A DNA stretch of 49,631 bases from Bacillota bacterium (GTDB lineage Bacteria > Bacillota > Syntrophomonadia > Syntrophomonadales > DTU052): positions 1 to 49,631 of the forward strand of contig JAKOVY010000097.1 of assembly GCA_029781825.1 (NCBI GenBank). The letters run 5' to 3'. The position numbers and the translations under genes are program-made. Below are positions 16,728 through 24,709 of the stretch, in pieces (the first letter of the stretch is position 1; the number at the start of each line of letters is the position of its first letter). The notes below the pieces were generated by a model. It was not told where the DNA came from. It saw nothing but the letters and a program-made list of their open reading frames with translations, and searched no databases.

Positions 16728-16990
16728 TCCCTGGCTGCACTACTTCTGAATGTCAACGAAGAAGATAAACGGCGTTGATACCAGATTAAAGGACAAATAA
16801 TGCAGGAAGAATACACCAAAACGAAAGGTACATCTGAACCATAGCATTACCTGACTTGGTGATCCAGAACTTAAAAAAAATTAAAGAAACAGAAGGATGA
16901 ACTCAAAAACCCTGGTAACAGTTGCATTAATAAATTGAAGTAATATTTCAATAATAAGGATAAAAATCCCAAACTATGAAGTAAAACAAA

Positions 16991-17012
16991 AACCGCGCGA
17001 AACCGCGCGGTT
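16991..17012 (-). terminator. Terminator of tRNA-Lys
   Basis: Arms AACCGCGCG (16991-16999) and CGCGCGGTT (17004-17012), followed on the minus strand by TTTTGTTTTAC. It lies 14 bases past the tRNA 3' end. Its sequence is unlike the terminator behind the displaced tRNA fragment, as expected if it came in with the island. Confidence 0.85.
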
Positions 17013-17025
17013 ACTTGATTTTCTA

Positions 17026-17101
17026 TGGTGGACCACGCAGGAGTCGAACCTGCAACCTTCTGATTAAGAGTCAGCTGCTCTGCCAGTTGAGCTAGTGGTC
17101 C
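17026..17101 (-). tRNA. tRNA-Lys (anticodon CTT)
   Basis: 76 bases including an encoded CCA end. On the minus strand the acceptor stem is GGACCAC/GTGGTCC, the T arm GCAGG-TTCGACT-CCTGC, and the anticodon loop CTCTTAA gives anticodon CTT, reading AAG. The 3' half is duplicated at 12632-12677. Confidence 0.95.
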
Positions 17102-17484
17102 GCGTGATGCGATAGTTATTATATCATGTTGATGCTTAGCCCGGCAACCCCAGTTGGCAGGTACGCAGTTTCGGAATTAGGCCGTGACTGCTCCTGGATT
17201 ACGTCCTCATGTGCCGATTGAGCTGGACGGCTATGCAAATGGGGCGAATAGCCCCAAATGGAATGACGCGATAACAGGCCAAGACGGGCGATGCTGAGAA
17301 ACTGCAAGTCGGTTGCCAAGAAAAAGGGTGGAGGCCGCAGTATTAACTGCGGCCCCGTTCATTGGGCCAGGCTAATAGACAAATCGTTCACAGACGTGCA
17401 AACGCGGTTGCTCTTATTCCGGTAAGCTTGCCGTTTGCACTTAGTGTTGACAGCATTGCCATTGCCTGAGAATGGTGTTTACTC
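17102..17484. other. Intergenic region; hairpin terminator at 17333-17354
   Basis: Apart from the tRNA promoter this stretch holds no gene. A perfect nine-base stem, GGCCGCAGT (17333-17341) and ACTGCGGCC (17346-17354), with an ATTA loop is followed on the minus strand by CTCCACCCTTTTT. It can terminate the lipoprotein gene that ends at 17485. Confidence 0.6.
17118..17147 (-). promoter_or_regulatory. Promoter of tRNA-Lys
   Basis: On the minus strand TTGCCG (complement of 17142-17147), an 18-base spacer, then a perfect TATAAT (complement of 17118-17123), 16 bases before the mature tRNA 5' end. Confidence 0.7.
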
Positions 17485-18012
17485 TTATTCACCCTCTTCT
17501 GATGCCGATGCTGCATTGAAAGAAACGGAAATTGTTTCATCTCCTCCACTATATGTAACGGAAATTGCACTGCCATCTTCTGCACTTGCACTGTAGCTAT
17601 GCGATTCGTCTGCTGAGTACGTAAACGCATCATTAGTGTATCCGAGTGCTTTTACCTCATCCACGTAGTCCGTAAAATCTTGCTGTGTTACCTTTTCCAA
17701 AATGATAACGCAGGATGTATCGCTATTGAATGCTGATACGACACTGCCGTTCTTTATTTTCGGTATCTTGCTCGCCGCTCCGGTATCCGGCCATTCATTT
17801 CCTCCAATAGTCAGTTCTTCGCCGTCTTTACCCTTGATACTTAACTTGTCACCCTCGATATCAATATCGGCGGCTCCGCCGGTAGCTTTATTAAGAACGC
17901 CCTCGGTAACCTTTTCGGATATTTCTTGATTAACTTTTTCCCTGACACCGCAGGATGCCAGGGTCAGCACCATTAATGTGCTGATAAGTACCACGATAAT
18001 CTTCTTATACAA
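17485..18012 (-). CDS. Secreted lipoprotein of unknown function
   Basis: 175 residues from a TTG start at 18012, chosen because GAAGGGA stands just upstream and the product then begins with a compact lipoprotein signal: YKKIIVVLISTLMVLTLASC, Cys21 lipidated. An ATG at 18048 has no ribosome-binding site. After the lipobox are a short helical linker (EKVNQEISEKVTEGVLNKATGG), a beta strand pair (DIEGDKLSIKGKDGEELTIGG), and a domain of about 90 residues ending in a Ser/acid-rich tail. The layout recalls DUF6591-type lipoproteins, but I am not sure of the family. Confidence 0.75.
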   Translation of the reverse strand: MYKKIIVVLISTLMVLTLASCGVREKVNQEISEKVTEGVLNKATGGAADIDIEGDKLSIKGKDGEELTIGGNEWPDTGAASKIPKIKNGSVVSAFNSDTSCVIILEKVTQQDFTDYVDEVKALGYTNDAFTYSADESHSYSASAEDGSAISVTYSGGDETISVSFNAASASEEGE

Positions 18013-18124
18013 CCGTATCCCTTCTTTCCTTAATGAAATCTTCAGCATGGTCGCAAGTGCTTAACGGTTACAAATCTGAACCCCGAATTCTGGAGTCATC
18101 AAACAATTGGTTGTTTTAAACGAG

Positions 18125-18466
18125 TTACTTTAGTATCGTAAATTTTCCGATAAGGGGAAGCGGCTTGACCTTTCCGCTAAAGCCGTTAACAAGTCCGATA
18201 ATGGCGAAAACGAGAACAACAAATGCGAAGACCGGTAACAGCAGCCAACCGATAATCGGAATAAAAGATAGGATCAAACTGCCGCCAAAGCCCGCGATAA
18301 ACAGTATCAAGGCCTGGTTGGCATGATATCTCCCGTATTTTGAATCGGGGCAAGCCAGTAAAGGCAAGAAGAAAATGAGGTAAGCCAGCCCTGCCATAAC
18401 CTTGTTCTTCTCAATATCAGCAGGGTCGATTACCTGTGCTTCAGGGTTAACCATTGGATCTGACAT
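18125..18466 (-). CDS. Small membrane protein, DUF4870/YtzI-like
   Basis: 113 residues from ATG 18466, which stands seven bases after GGAGG; two upstream ATGs overlap that site. A polar N-terminus (MSDPMVNPEAQVIDPADIEKNKVMAGLAYLIFFLPLL) is followed by three membrane segments. The signature DSKYGRYHANQALILFI, 'gRfHanQalll', is typical of small DUF4870-like or 'chloroplast import component' membrane proteins in Firmicutes. The function is unknown. It is divergent from the solute-binding gene, across the region with paired palindromes. Confidence 0.8.
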   Translation of the reverse strand: MSDPMVNPEAQVIDPADIEKNKVMAGLAYLIFFLPLLACPDSKYGRYHANQALILFIAGFGGSLILSFIPIIGWLLLPVFAFVVLVFAIIGLVNGFSGKVKPLPLIGKFTILK

Positions 18467-18484
18467 AAACATACCTCCAAACAT

Positions 18485-18852
18485 TTTTTATTGACTTCAC
18501 AGCCAAACTTAAAAGCTGCTGTTTGAACGTGTCAGGTGAATCCCAAGCCAGACCTGAGTGGCATCTGTTTTTGCAAGATGCTCACGGTTTGCCCATGGGC
18601 ACCATTACAAAATCATTCAAACAGGTTTCGAGTTTGGCAGTGAAATCTGTAGCGTACGCTGATAAAAATATATGATATTCTTGGTAATAAGTAATCACTC
18701 CCTGGGTGATTTTACATATCAAAAATGGACATCACCCTGAGGGTGATAGCGGCAGGAACAACCTTGTTGAGCAGGAATTGGGAAATATAAAGCCGACCAT
18801 TGTCTTTCCTGTCGCTATCAGAACCGACCGTGCTGTTGCGGAAGGAGGGTAA
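18485..18852. promoter_or_regulatory. Regulatory region with two tandem 17-bp palindromes and a promoter
   Basis: ATCACCCTGAGGGTGAT (18731-18747) is a perfect palindrome. ATCACTCCCTGGGTGAT (18694-18710) is a weaker copy of it, 37 bases upstream. Further down, TTGTTG (18764-18769), a 16-base spacer and TATAAA (18786-18791) form a plausible promoter for the solute-binding gene. The perfect palindrome is centred about 60 bases before the expected transcript start, the usual place for an activator such as a LuxR-type protein. Confidence 0.55.
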
Positions 18853-20244
18853 GTGGTAAGTATGAAAAAGTTTTTTATGCTTTTGATCTTACTACTGTTG
18901 CCGGTTTTGCCTGCTTGCGGGATAAGTAAAGAAGCAGGTTCACAAAAGCCGGTCACCCTTACCCTGTGGCATAATTATGGCGGACAGTTAAAAGAGACGA
19001 TGGACGAAATGATCGATGAGTTCAATGAGACTGTAGGGAAAAAACAAGGTATTATTGTCAGCGTCACCTCGATCTCCGGCAGTGCAACCCTCCACGAAAA
19101 GCTGACAATGGCTGCCAATGGTGACCCGGGAGCACCACCCCTGCCGGACATTACAACTGCATATCCCAAGACAGCGCTGATCCTCGCCGAAAAAGGATTG
19201 CTGGCGAACCTCGACGAACAGTTTACCGAGAAAGAGCTCGCTGCCTATATTCCCCAATTCATCCAGGAAGGTCGATTGTTGGATGGCGGTCTTTATGTAT
19301 TTCCCATTGCCAAGTCAACAGAAGTCTTATTTGTAAACAAGACTCTATTTGACAGGTTTTCTCGAGAGACAGGAGCGAAGATTGAAGACCTGCAGACCTT
19401 CGAAGGGATTATGCGTACAGCTTCACTTTATTATGACTGGACTGACAGGCAGACACCGGATATACCTGATGACGGGAAGATGTTTTATATGCCGGATTCC
19501 GTTTTTAATCTCTTCCTGGTCGGATGCAAACAGATGGGAACTGAATTCGCTTCCGACGGTAAACGGAACCTCAACACCCCGCAGCACAAAAAAGTGTGGG
19601 ATACATACTTTAAACCAGCCGTTATGGGGCAGGTGGCAATTTTTGACGGATATGCCACCGATCTCGCCAAGACAGGAGACATCGTATGTTCGACCGGATC
19701 GACGGCGGGGGTTTCATTTTTCTCTCGAACGGTTACATATGCGGACAATACATCGGAGCCGATTGAATTGTTGATCCTCCCTTATCCGGTGTTTGAAGGC
19801 GGTCAAAAGATGGCCATACAGAGAGGTGCCGGTATGAGTGTAATCAAGTCGACCAAAGAAAGAGAATATCTGGCCGGCATTTTTCTGAAGTGGTTTACAA
19901 GCCCTGAGAACAACATGCGTTTTGTATCATCTACCGGATATTTCCCGGTAACGGAAGAAGCGTTTGGGGAGCGAATGTCGAAAGAGATTGAGAACGTACC
20001 TGATTCTGTTATTAAGAATCTATTGAGGGTATGCAGGACAATGCAAGCGGATTACGAGTTTTACATACCACCGTTGTTTGAGGGTATTGATGAATTGGAA
20101 GAACAATATGAAGCTCAGATCATGGATTTGGCGTCCAGGACCAGGGATACTTATGTTAAGCTGTCCCGGAGCATGGATTCTGTGCAAGCCTATGAAAATG
20201 CAGCGCTCAAGGCTTACGATGACTTCTTGCGTCGCTTTCAATAA
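18853..20244 (+). CDS. Extracellular solute-binding lipoprotein (ABC sugar type), orphan
   Basis: 463 residues. A lipoprotein signal ends LPACG with Cys22. The mature part is a UgpB/MalE-type binding protein: VTLTLWHNYGGQLKETMDEMIDEFNE opens the first lobe, FPIAKSTEVLFVNKTLFD is the crossover strand, and the WFTSPENNMRFVSSTGYFPVTEEA segment is highly typical of family 1 sugar-binding proteins. No permease or ATPase genes are nearby. Its only partner is the membrane LuxR-type regulator 36 bases downstream, so it may act as a sensor subunit rather than in transport. The start is GTG 18853 after AAGGAGG; ATG 18862 is an alternative. Confidence 0.9.
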   Translation: MVSMKKFFMLLILLLLPVLPACGISKEAGSQKPVTLTLWHNYGGQLKETMDEMIDEFNETVGKKQGIIVSVTSISGSATLHEKLTMAANGDPGAPPLPDITTAYPKTALILAEKGLLANLDEQFTEKELAAYIPQFIQEGRLLDGGLYVFPIAKSTEVLFVNKTLFDRFSRETGAKIEDLQTFEGIMRTASLYYDWTDRQTPDIPDDGKMFYMPDSVFNLFLVGCKQMGTEFASDGKRNLNTPQHKKVWDTYFKPAVMGQVAIFDGYATDLAKTGDIVCSTGSTAGVSFFSRTVTYADNTSEPIELLILPYPVFEGGQKMAIQRGAGMSVIKSTKEREYLAGIFLKWFTSPENNMRFVSSTGYFPVTEEAFGERMSKEIENVPDSVIKNLLRVCRTMQADYEFYIPPLFEGIDELEEQYEAQIMDLASRTRDTYVKLSRSMDSVQAYENAALKAYDDFLRRFQ

Positions 20245-20280
20245 ATCTAGAAATCAATAAACAAATGGGGCTGTTTCCAG

Positions 20281-21900
20281 TTGAAAAACAATTTAGTTCA
20301 GATAATCCGGATTCTGAGAGAAGCGGCTCGAAATACCGGTGCAAACGGTATGTCCATGGGCTTAAGACTTTTCCTGTTTCTGACGGTGCTGGTTCTCACA
20401 ACAATCCTTGGGGTAGTAGCAATTCTATTTATTAGCGGTACGTTTACTGCCGGGTTGTCAGAAAGCAGAAGAATCATTGAAAGCGAACTGCTGCACGCTT
20501 CAGAGGGAATATCGAAACAATACGAATATGTATCTATACATACCATCAACTTATCTCAGGAACTTTCCCGCAGCATTGAAAAAAACGCCGACCAGATGGG
20601 TATATCTTTGGCAAACCTCCAGGATCATCCGGAGAAACTGGAAGATATAATATCCCGTGAATTTGACCGGATACTGTTCTGCCTGCAAAAATCTCAAAGC
20701 AGTGGTGCTTTCTTTATTCTGGATGCCACGGTCAATCCGGCCCTGGAAAAGGCGAAATACTCCAGAGCCGGCTTGTATATCAAGAATATGGAACCCAATA
20801 TTTTGAGTTCGTTTACCCCAAATTATATTGTGCTTCGTGGCAGCCCCACTATCAGCCGCAACAATGAACTGTCGCTTCATACTCAATGGAGCATGGAGTT
20901 TGATATATCTGATGCTCCTTACTACTACCGACCTATAAACGCAGCGAAATCGAATAAGCAATTGAAGCTGTCGCGCCTCTACTACTGGAGTCCGGCTCTA
21001 AAACTTCCCAATACCAGTGAGGAAGTCATGCTCTGTTCAGCTCCATTGATTGATTCTCACGGTAATGTTTTTGGGGTTTGCGGTTTGGAAGTAAGTGCTA
21101 TGCTCTTTAAGCTGTCCAACATGCCTAACAACCGCATCTATACGCGATTGTTCTATACGCTTTCACCAATCGATAAAGACACGATCAAACTTGATCAGTC
21201 GATGTTTGCCGGTTGTTATTCGGCAAGGCTCCTGTCCAGGGGGCAGACTCTTAAGTTCTCGGAGAACAAGTATTCATTTTACTCTTACACGGAAAAGAAT
21301 CACGGCAGATTTCTGGGGATTCACAAACCGTTGCGGCTGTACCCTGAGGGCTCCGCCTTTGCTGATGAACAGTGGGTGGTAGCCGCTATGGTTCCGGAAG
21401 AGGATGTTGTCACTTCTGTTACCAGGCTAAACCTTTTATTAATCGGAAGCTTGATGTTGCTTTTCGTCCTGGGAGTGATGGCATCCTTTGTTTTGAGTCA
21501 TTGGTTTCTAAAGCCGATTACCGAAGGCTTGGCTATGATCAAATCTGCCGACCTGAATTCGGCTTCAAAAACAAAAATACCGGAGATAGACGGGTTAATC
21601 GAATATCTGGCTCTGCATAATCAGGAACTGTATGAGAAAGCAAGGCAGGAAAACATTTCCTCAAGCATTCTTGATGAATTCCTGGAAAAAACTAAAAAGC
21701 TGACTCCCGCGGAACGATCAGTTTTTGATCTCTACCGGAAAGGCTATACCGCCAAGGAGATAAGCGAAGAACTATGCCTTAGCATAAACACGATAAAGAC
21801 ACATACCAAGCGTATCTATACGAAGCTTAACATTGCATCACGCGAGGAGCTCCTCTTATATGACAGCCTGCTGAAAGAAATAGGTAAGGAGATTGAATAG
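20281..21900 (+). CDS. Membrane-spanning one-component regulator: extracytoplasmic sensor + LuxR-type HTH
   Basis: 539 residues from TTG 20281. Membrane helix 1 is at about 28-52. A large outer domain of about 325 residues follows, with a Cache-like pattern (SGAFFILDATVN, YYRPINAAKSNKQLKLSRLYYWSPAL, APLIDSHGNVFGVCGLEVSA). Membrane helix 2 is at about 380-405 with a short HAMP-like stretch (SHWFLKPITEGLAMIKSADL). The C-terminal LuxR/GerE helix-turn-helix is at about 474-530 (LTPAERSVFDLYRKGYTAKEISEELCLSINTIKTHTKRIYTKLNI). There is no kinase or receiver, so it would sense outside and bind DNA directly. It follows the orphan solute-binding gene and probably controls it through the paired palindromes. 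Confidence 0.88.
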   Translation: MKNNLVQIIRILREAARNTGANGMSMGLRLFLFLTVLVLTTILGVVAILFISGTFTAGLSESRRIIESELLHASEGISKQYEYVSIHTINLSQELSRSIEKNADQMGISLANLQDHPEKLEDIISREFDRILFCLQKSQSSGAFFILDATVNPALEKAKYSRAGLYIKNMEPNILSSFTPNYIVLRGSPTISRNNELSLHTQWSMEFDISDAPYYYRPINAAKSNKQLKLSRLYYWSPALKLPNTSEEVMLCSAPLIDSHGNVFGVCGLEVSAMLFKLSNMPNNRIYTRLFYTLSPIDKDTIKLDQSMFAGCYSARLLSRGQTLKFSENKYSFYSYTEKNHGRFLGIHKPLRLYPEGSAFADEQWVVAAMVPEEDVVTSVTRLNLLLIGSLMLLFVLGVMASFVLSHWFLKPITEGLAMIKSADLNSASKTKIPEIDGLIEYLALHNQELYEKARQENISSSILDEFLEKTKKLTPAERSVFDLYRKGYTAKEISEELCLSINTIKTHTKRIYTKLNIASREELLLYDSLLKEIGKEIE

Positions 21901-21908
21901 TATCGAAT

Positions 21909-22391
21909 TCAAGTCAGGTCAGCAAATTCCGCCTTCACTATTTCCTGCAGGGCTTTGGTGGGCAGGGTCACCTGCAGGCCGACTTTCCCGGCGCTTACCG
22001 TGATCTGTTCCATGCTTTCAGCCTGGCTCGCGATGGCGGTTTTGAACAGCTTTTTCATGCCGATGGGCGAACAGCCGCCCTTGACGTATCCGGTTACCGG
22101 GGTTATCTGACGGGCGGGAATCAATTCAACTTTCTTTTCACAAAAATGCCGGGCGGCTTTTTTTAGATCGAGCTCACAATCAACCGGTATGACGCAGACA
22201 TAATACTCGCCGGTCGTACCTTTCAGTACCAGGGTCTTGAATACCTCCCCGGGGTCCATCCCAACCTGCTTGGCAACCGACACCCCATCCAGGAAACCGT
22301 CGGGGGCTTCATAGGTGCGAGCTTCATATCTTATTCCGTGGTGATCAAGTAAGCGCAGAGCATTTGTTTTTGGTATTTTGTTTTTGGCCAT
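21909..22391 (-). CDS. ybaK: Cys-tRNA(Pro)/aminoacyl-tRNA deacylase, YbaK/EbsC family
   Basis: 160 residues, full family length. Conserved features are KTNALRLLDHHGIRYEARTYE at the start, EVFKTLVLKG (the catalytic Lys region), VIPVDCELDLKKAAR and the GYVKGGCSPIGMKK loop. The family hydrolyses Cys-tRNA(Pro) made in error by prolyl-tRNA synthetase. It is transcribed alone and converges on the LuxR-type regulator gene, whose stop is eight bases away. The start is ATG 22391. Confidence 0.93.
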   Translation of the reverse strand: MAKNKIPKTNALRLLDHHGIRYEARTYEAPDGFLDGVSVAKQVGMDPGEVFKTLVLKGTTGEYYVCVIPVDCELDLKKAARHFCEKKVELIPARQITPVTGYVKGGCSPIGMKKLFKTAIASQAESMEQITVSAGKVGLQVTLPTKALQEIVKAEFADLT

Positions 22392-22790
22392 GTCAGCAAC
22401 GCTTCCTTTGTAGAGGATGCTCTGGAACCCAAGATTTCAACCCTTCCTAACATTAATGATACTTTGCCGGCGATGGGTCGTAAACAGCATCACTCCCGGC
22501 TGCATCTTAAACCTCAGGTTGTTCACCGGCAGCGAGGATGCGCAGGGATTATTCTGCCGTCATAAATTTCTCACTTTTCTTGCGATATTAAAGGCTTATC
22601 GAACCTGGCCGGAGAACTGATACTAACAACGGCGACGGTGCTTCCCGTTTGCCCGAACCGTCACCGTGGAGGTTAATATGGAATTTACTGGGGAGAATAG
22701 TACGAGGCGGTATGGTAGGCTGAATGTATACTTCACCAATTGTACATAGGCTTACGGACATAATACTGAAGAATTGGAGGTATGTATTGA
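22392..22790. other. Intergenic region with a candidate 23-codon ORF at 22678-22749
   Basis: The only coding hint is ATG 22678, five bases after GGAGG, opening a 23-codon frame (MEFTGENSTRRYGRLNVYFTNCT) that ends 41 bases before the DegV start. It could be a leader peptide or chance. A CGGTG/CACCG hairpin precedes it. Nothing else is supportable. Confidence 0.3.
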
Positions 22791-23627
22791 TTGGCAACTG
22801 TAATCGTTACTGACAGCAGCGCGCATATTCCCGATGACCTGTTAAAAGAACACGGCATAACGGTAGTTCCCTTTCATATCCATTTTGAAGGAGAGGATTT
22901 CCTGGAGGGGGAAAAGTATACTCACCTGGAGTTTTACCGCAAACTTAAAAATTCCCGGGAATTCCCCACCACTTCCCAGCCTTCAGTGGGTGAGTTTATC
23001 CAGGTGTTCACTGCCGCATCAACTCCCGGGGACAATATCCTCGGTATATTCATATCCTCGGCCCTGTCTGGTACCGTGCAGTCGGCCCGTACGGCCGCCG
23101 AATATGTGAAAGATCGAAACATAATAATCGTAGATTCGCTAAGCTCCTCGCTGGGCCTGGGGTTTCAGGTATTGAAGGCCTGTGAGTGCGTAAAAAAGGC
23201 TAAGGACAATATATTGCAGTGTTTGGAGGAAATCAGCGCCGTCCGGAACAAGATAAAACTGTTCTTCCTGGTGGATAACCTGGAAAACCTGGTTCGAAGC
23301 GGACGGCTCCCCAAAGCCCTGGGTGTTATCGGGGGTTGGCTGGGGATAAGGCCGATTTTGACTGTTCGGGAGGGGCGTTTGGCCTTATATGATAAGGTGC
23401 GCTGCAAACGCAAGGGATTGCAGCGTTTGGTCAGCGACTTCGAGAAGGCCGCCAAAAAGGCTATTATTGAAAAGGTTGGCATTGCTCATGTTGATGCTGC
23501 TGCGGAGGCTGAGTCGTTGAGGCAGATGTTGGCCCGGGTTTACTCGGGGAGGATTGTGATCGCCGAGGCCGGTCCGGCAGTGGGCCTGCATATCGGCTCG
23601 GGAGGGCTGGCTTTGATCTATTATTGA
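22791..23627 (+). CDS. DegV family fatty-acid-binding protein (first of two)
   Basis: 278 residues, full DegV length. Marks are VIVTDSSAHIPDDLL at the start, the FPTTSQPS motif (about 59-66) that contacts the fatty-acid carboxylate, SSALSGTVQSARTAAE, and VDNLENLVRSGRLPKALGVIGGWLGIRPIL. In characterised Firmicutes DegV/FakB proteins present fatty acids to the FakA kinase, so a role in fatty-acid activation is likely though no fakA is in the window. The start is TTG 22791, ten bases after GGAGGT. It lies 32 bases before a paralogue. Confidence 0.92.
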   Translation: MATVIVTDSSAHIPDDLLKEHGITVVPFHIHFEGEDFLEGEKYTHLEFYRKLKNSREFPTTSQPSVGEFIQVFTAASTPGDNILGIFISSALSGTVQSARTAAEYVKDRNIIIVDSLSSSLGLGFQVLKACECVKKAKDNILQCLEEISAVRNKIKLFFLVDNLENLVRSGRLPKALGVIGGWLGIRPILTVREGRLALYDKVRCKRKGLQRLVSDFEKAAKKAIIEKVGIAHVDAAAEAESLRQMLARVYSGRIVIAEAGPAVGLHIGSGGLALIYY

Positions 23628-23659
23628 TATAATTATGTTATGAGAAGGGAGGAGTCATA

Positions 23660-24487
23660 TTGGGTATACGTATAATTACGGACAGCACTTCATACTTACC
23701 CCCCGAAAAACTTGAAGAATACGAAATAGAGGTGGTTCCTCTGGAAATCACCCTCGGGGGAATCAGGTTTCGGGAAGGTGAAATGAGCAACCGCGAGTAC
23801 TATTCTCGATTAAGATCCACCAGCGACTTCCCAACCACATCTCAGCCGCCGGTCGGCGATTTTGTAAAGGTTTTTCAAAAATACGGCCCTCAGGAAACCT
23901 ATATATGTCTGGTGATTTCAGAACTGCTGTCAGGTACCTTCCATTCTGCCGAGAATGCCGCCGCCCTGCTTCCGGATTATGACATTACAGTTTTGGATTC
24001 ACGCAGTACAGCCATGGGCCTGGGATTTCAGGTTTTAAAGGCCGCTGAGATGGGGCGGCAGGGGTTTGGCCGCGATCAGATTATTCAGGAACTGGTCAAG
24101 GTGAGAGCGGCAATCAAGGTCCGATTTGTGGTGGATAACCTGGAATACCTGGTACGGGGGGGCCGCCTGGGGAAGACCAGCGGTCTGCTGGGCAATCTCC
24201 TGCAGGTCAAACCGATTTTAGGTATTATCGACGGGAAAATTGAGGCCCTTAAGAAGGTCAGAAGCAAGCGCCGTGCGGTTGAGAACATTATTGAAGAACT
24301 GAAAAGCGAGGTCGAACAAGGCAAGGTCTCGGAAATCGCGGTGTGTCATGCGGACATTGAGTCGGAAGCCATGGAACTGAAAGACCAGGTGGAGGCCTTT
24401 TTCCCTCGACCGGTTCTGGTGAGTGAGGTGGGACCGACAATAGGCTCCCATGCCGGTCCCGGCGTACTTGGTCTTGTTTACTATTAA
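23660..24487 (+). CDS. DegV family fatty-acid-binding protein (second of two)
   Basis: 275 residues, a close relative of the preceding gene: ITDSTSYLPPEKLEEYEIEV, FPTTSQPPVGDF, LSGTFHSAENAAALL, VDNLEYLVRGGRLGKTSGLLGNLLQVKPIL and C-terminal VSEVGPTIGSHAGPGVLGLVYY. FakB-type paralogues often differ in acyl-chain preference, so a tandem pair may handle two kinds of fatty acid; that is inference. The start is TTG 23660 after GGGAGGAG. The same unusual start and spacing in both genes point to a tandem duplication. Confidence 0.92.
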   Translation: MGIRIITDSTSYLPPEKLEEYEIEVVPLEITLGGIRFREGEMSNREYYSRLRSTSDFPTTSQPPVGDFVKVFQKYGPQETYICLVISELLSGTFHSAENAAALLPDYDITVLDSRSTAMGLGFQVLKAAEMGRQGFGRDQIIQELVKVRAAIKVRFVVDNLEYLVRGGRLGKTSGLLGNLLQVKPILGIIDGKIEALKKVRSKRRAVENIIEELKSEVEQGKVSEIAVCHADIESEAMELKDQVEAFFPRPVLVSEVGPTIGSHAGPGVLGLVYY

Positions 24488-24605
24488 TTCGCAACATACG
24501 GTTCCCGAGATTTTCCTGACCGGTGTTCAGCGTATGTAACAGCGGGCTGAGCGGTCCGGGGAGTTAAGCGATTACCGGGAAACCCCCATATTGGTTTAAA
24601 AAAAC

Positions 24606-24633
24606 GCCCGGGGTCTGTTAAAAGACTCCGGGC
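24606..24633. terminator. Terminator after the degV pair
   Basis: Arms GCCCGGGGTC (24606-24615) and GACTCCGGGC (24624-24633) with an eight-base loop, followed by ATCTGTTTT on the plus strand and preceded by A7, so it could act in either direction. Confidence 0.75.
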
Positions 24634-24709
24634 ATCTGTTTTCAGCTCATTGTTGCAGGTTTTGATGTTGTAGTCTAATATGTTGATATGTTTAGGGGAG
24701 GATGGATTG

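Larger units (their letters stand above)
12632..17072. mobile_element. Genomic island at tRNA-Lys, flanked by a 29-bp direct repeat
   Basis: About 4.4 kb lies between the displaced tRNA 3' half (12632-12677) and the intact tRNA-Lys (core match 17044-17072). The polarity is right: the tRNA is on the minus strand, its 3' end faces left, and the island extends left from it. Each copy keeps its own terminator. The coding DNA inside is visibly richer in A+T than that on either side. It carries an acyl-CoA ligase, an AbfD/HpaB-family enzyme and a TetR regulator. No integrase or remnant of one was found, so it is now immobile or was mobilised in trans. Confidence 0.75.

Noticed and set aside
16728-17025. 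Integrase remnant next to the intact tRNA
   Set aside because: No frame resembles the C-terminal region of a tyrosine recombinase; only AT-rich DNA and the tRNA terminator are present.
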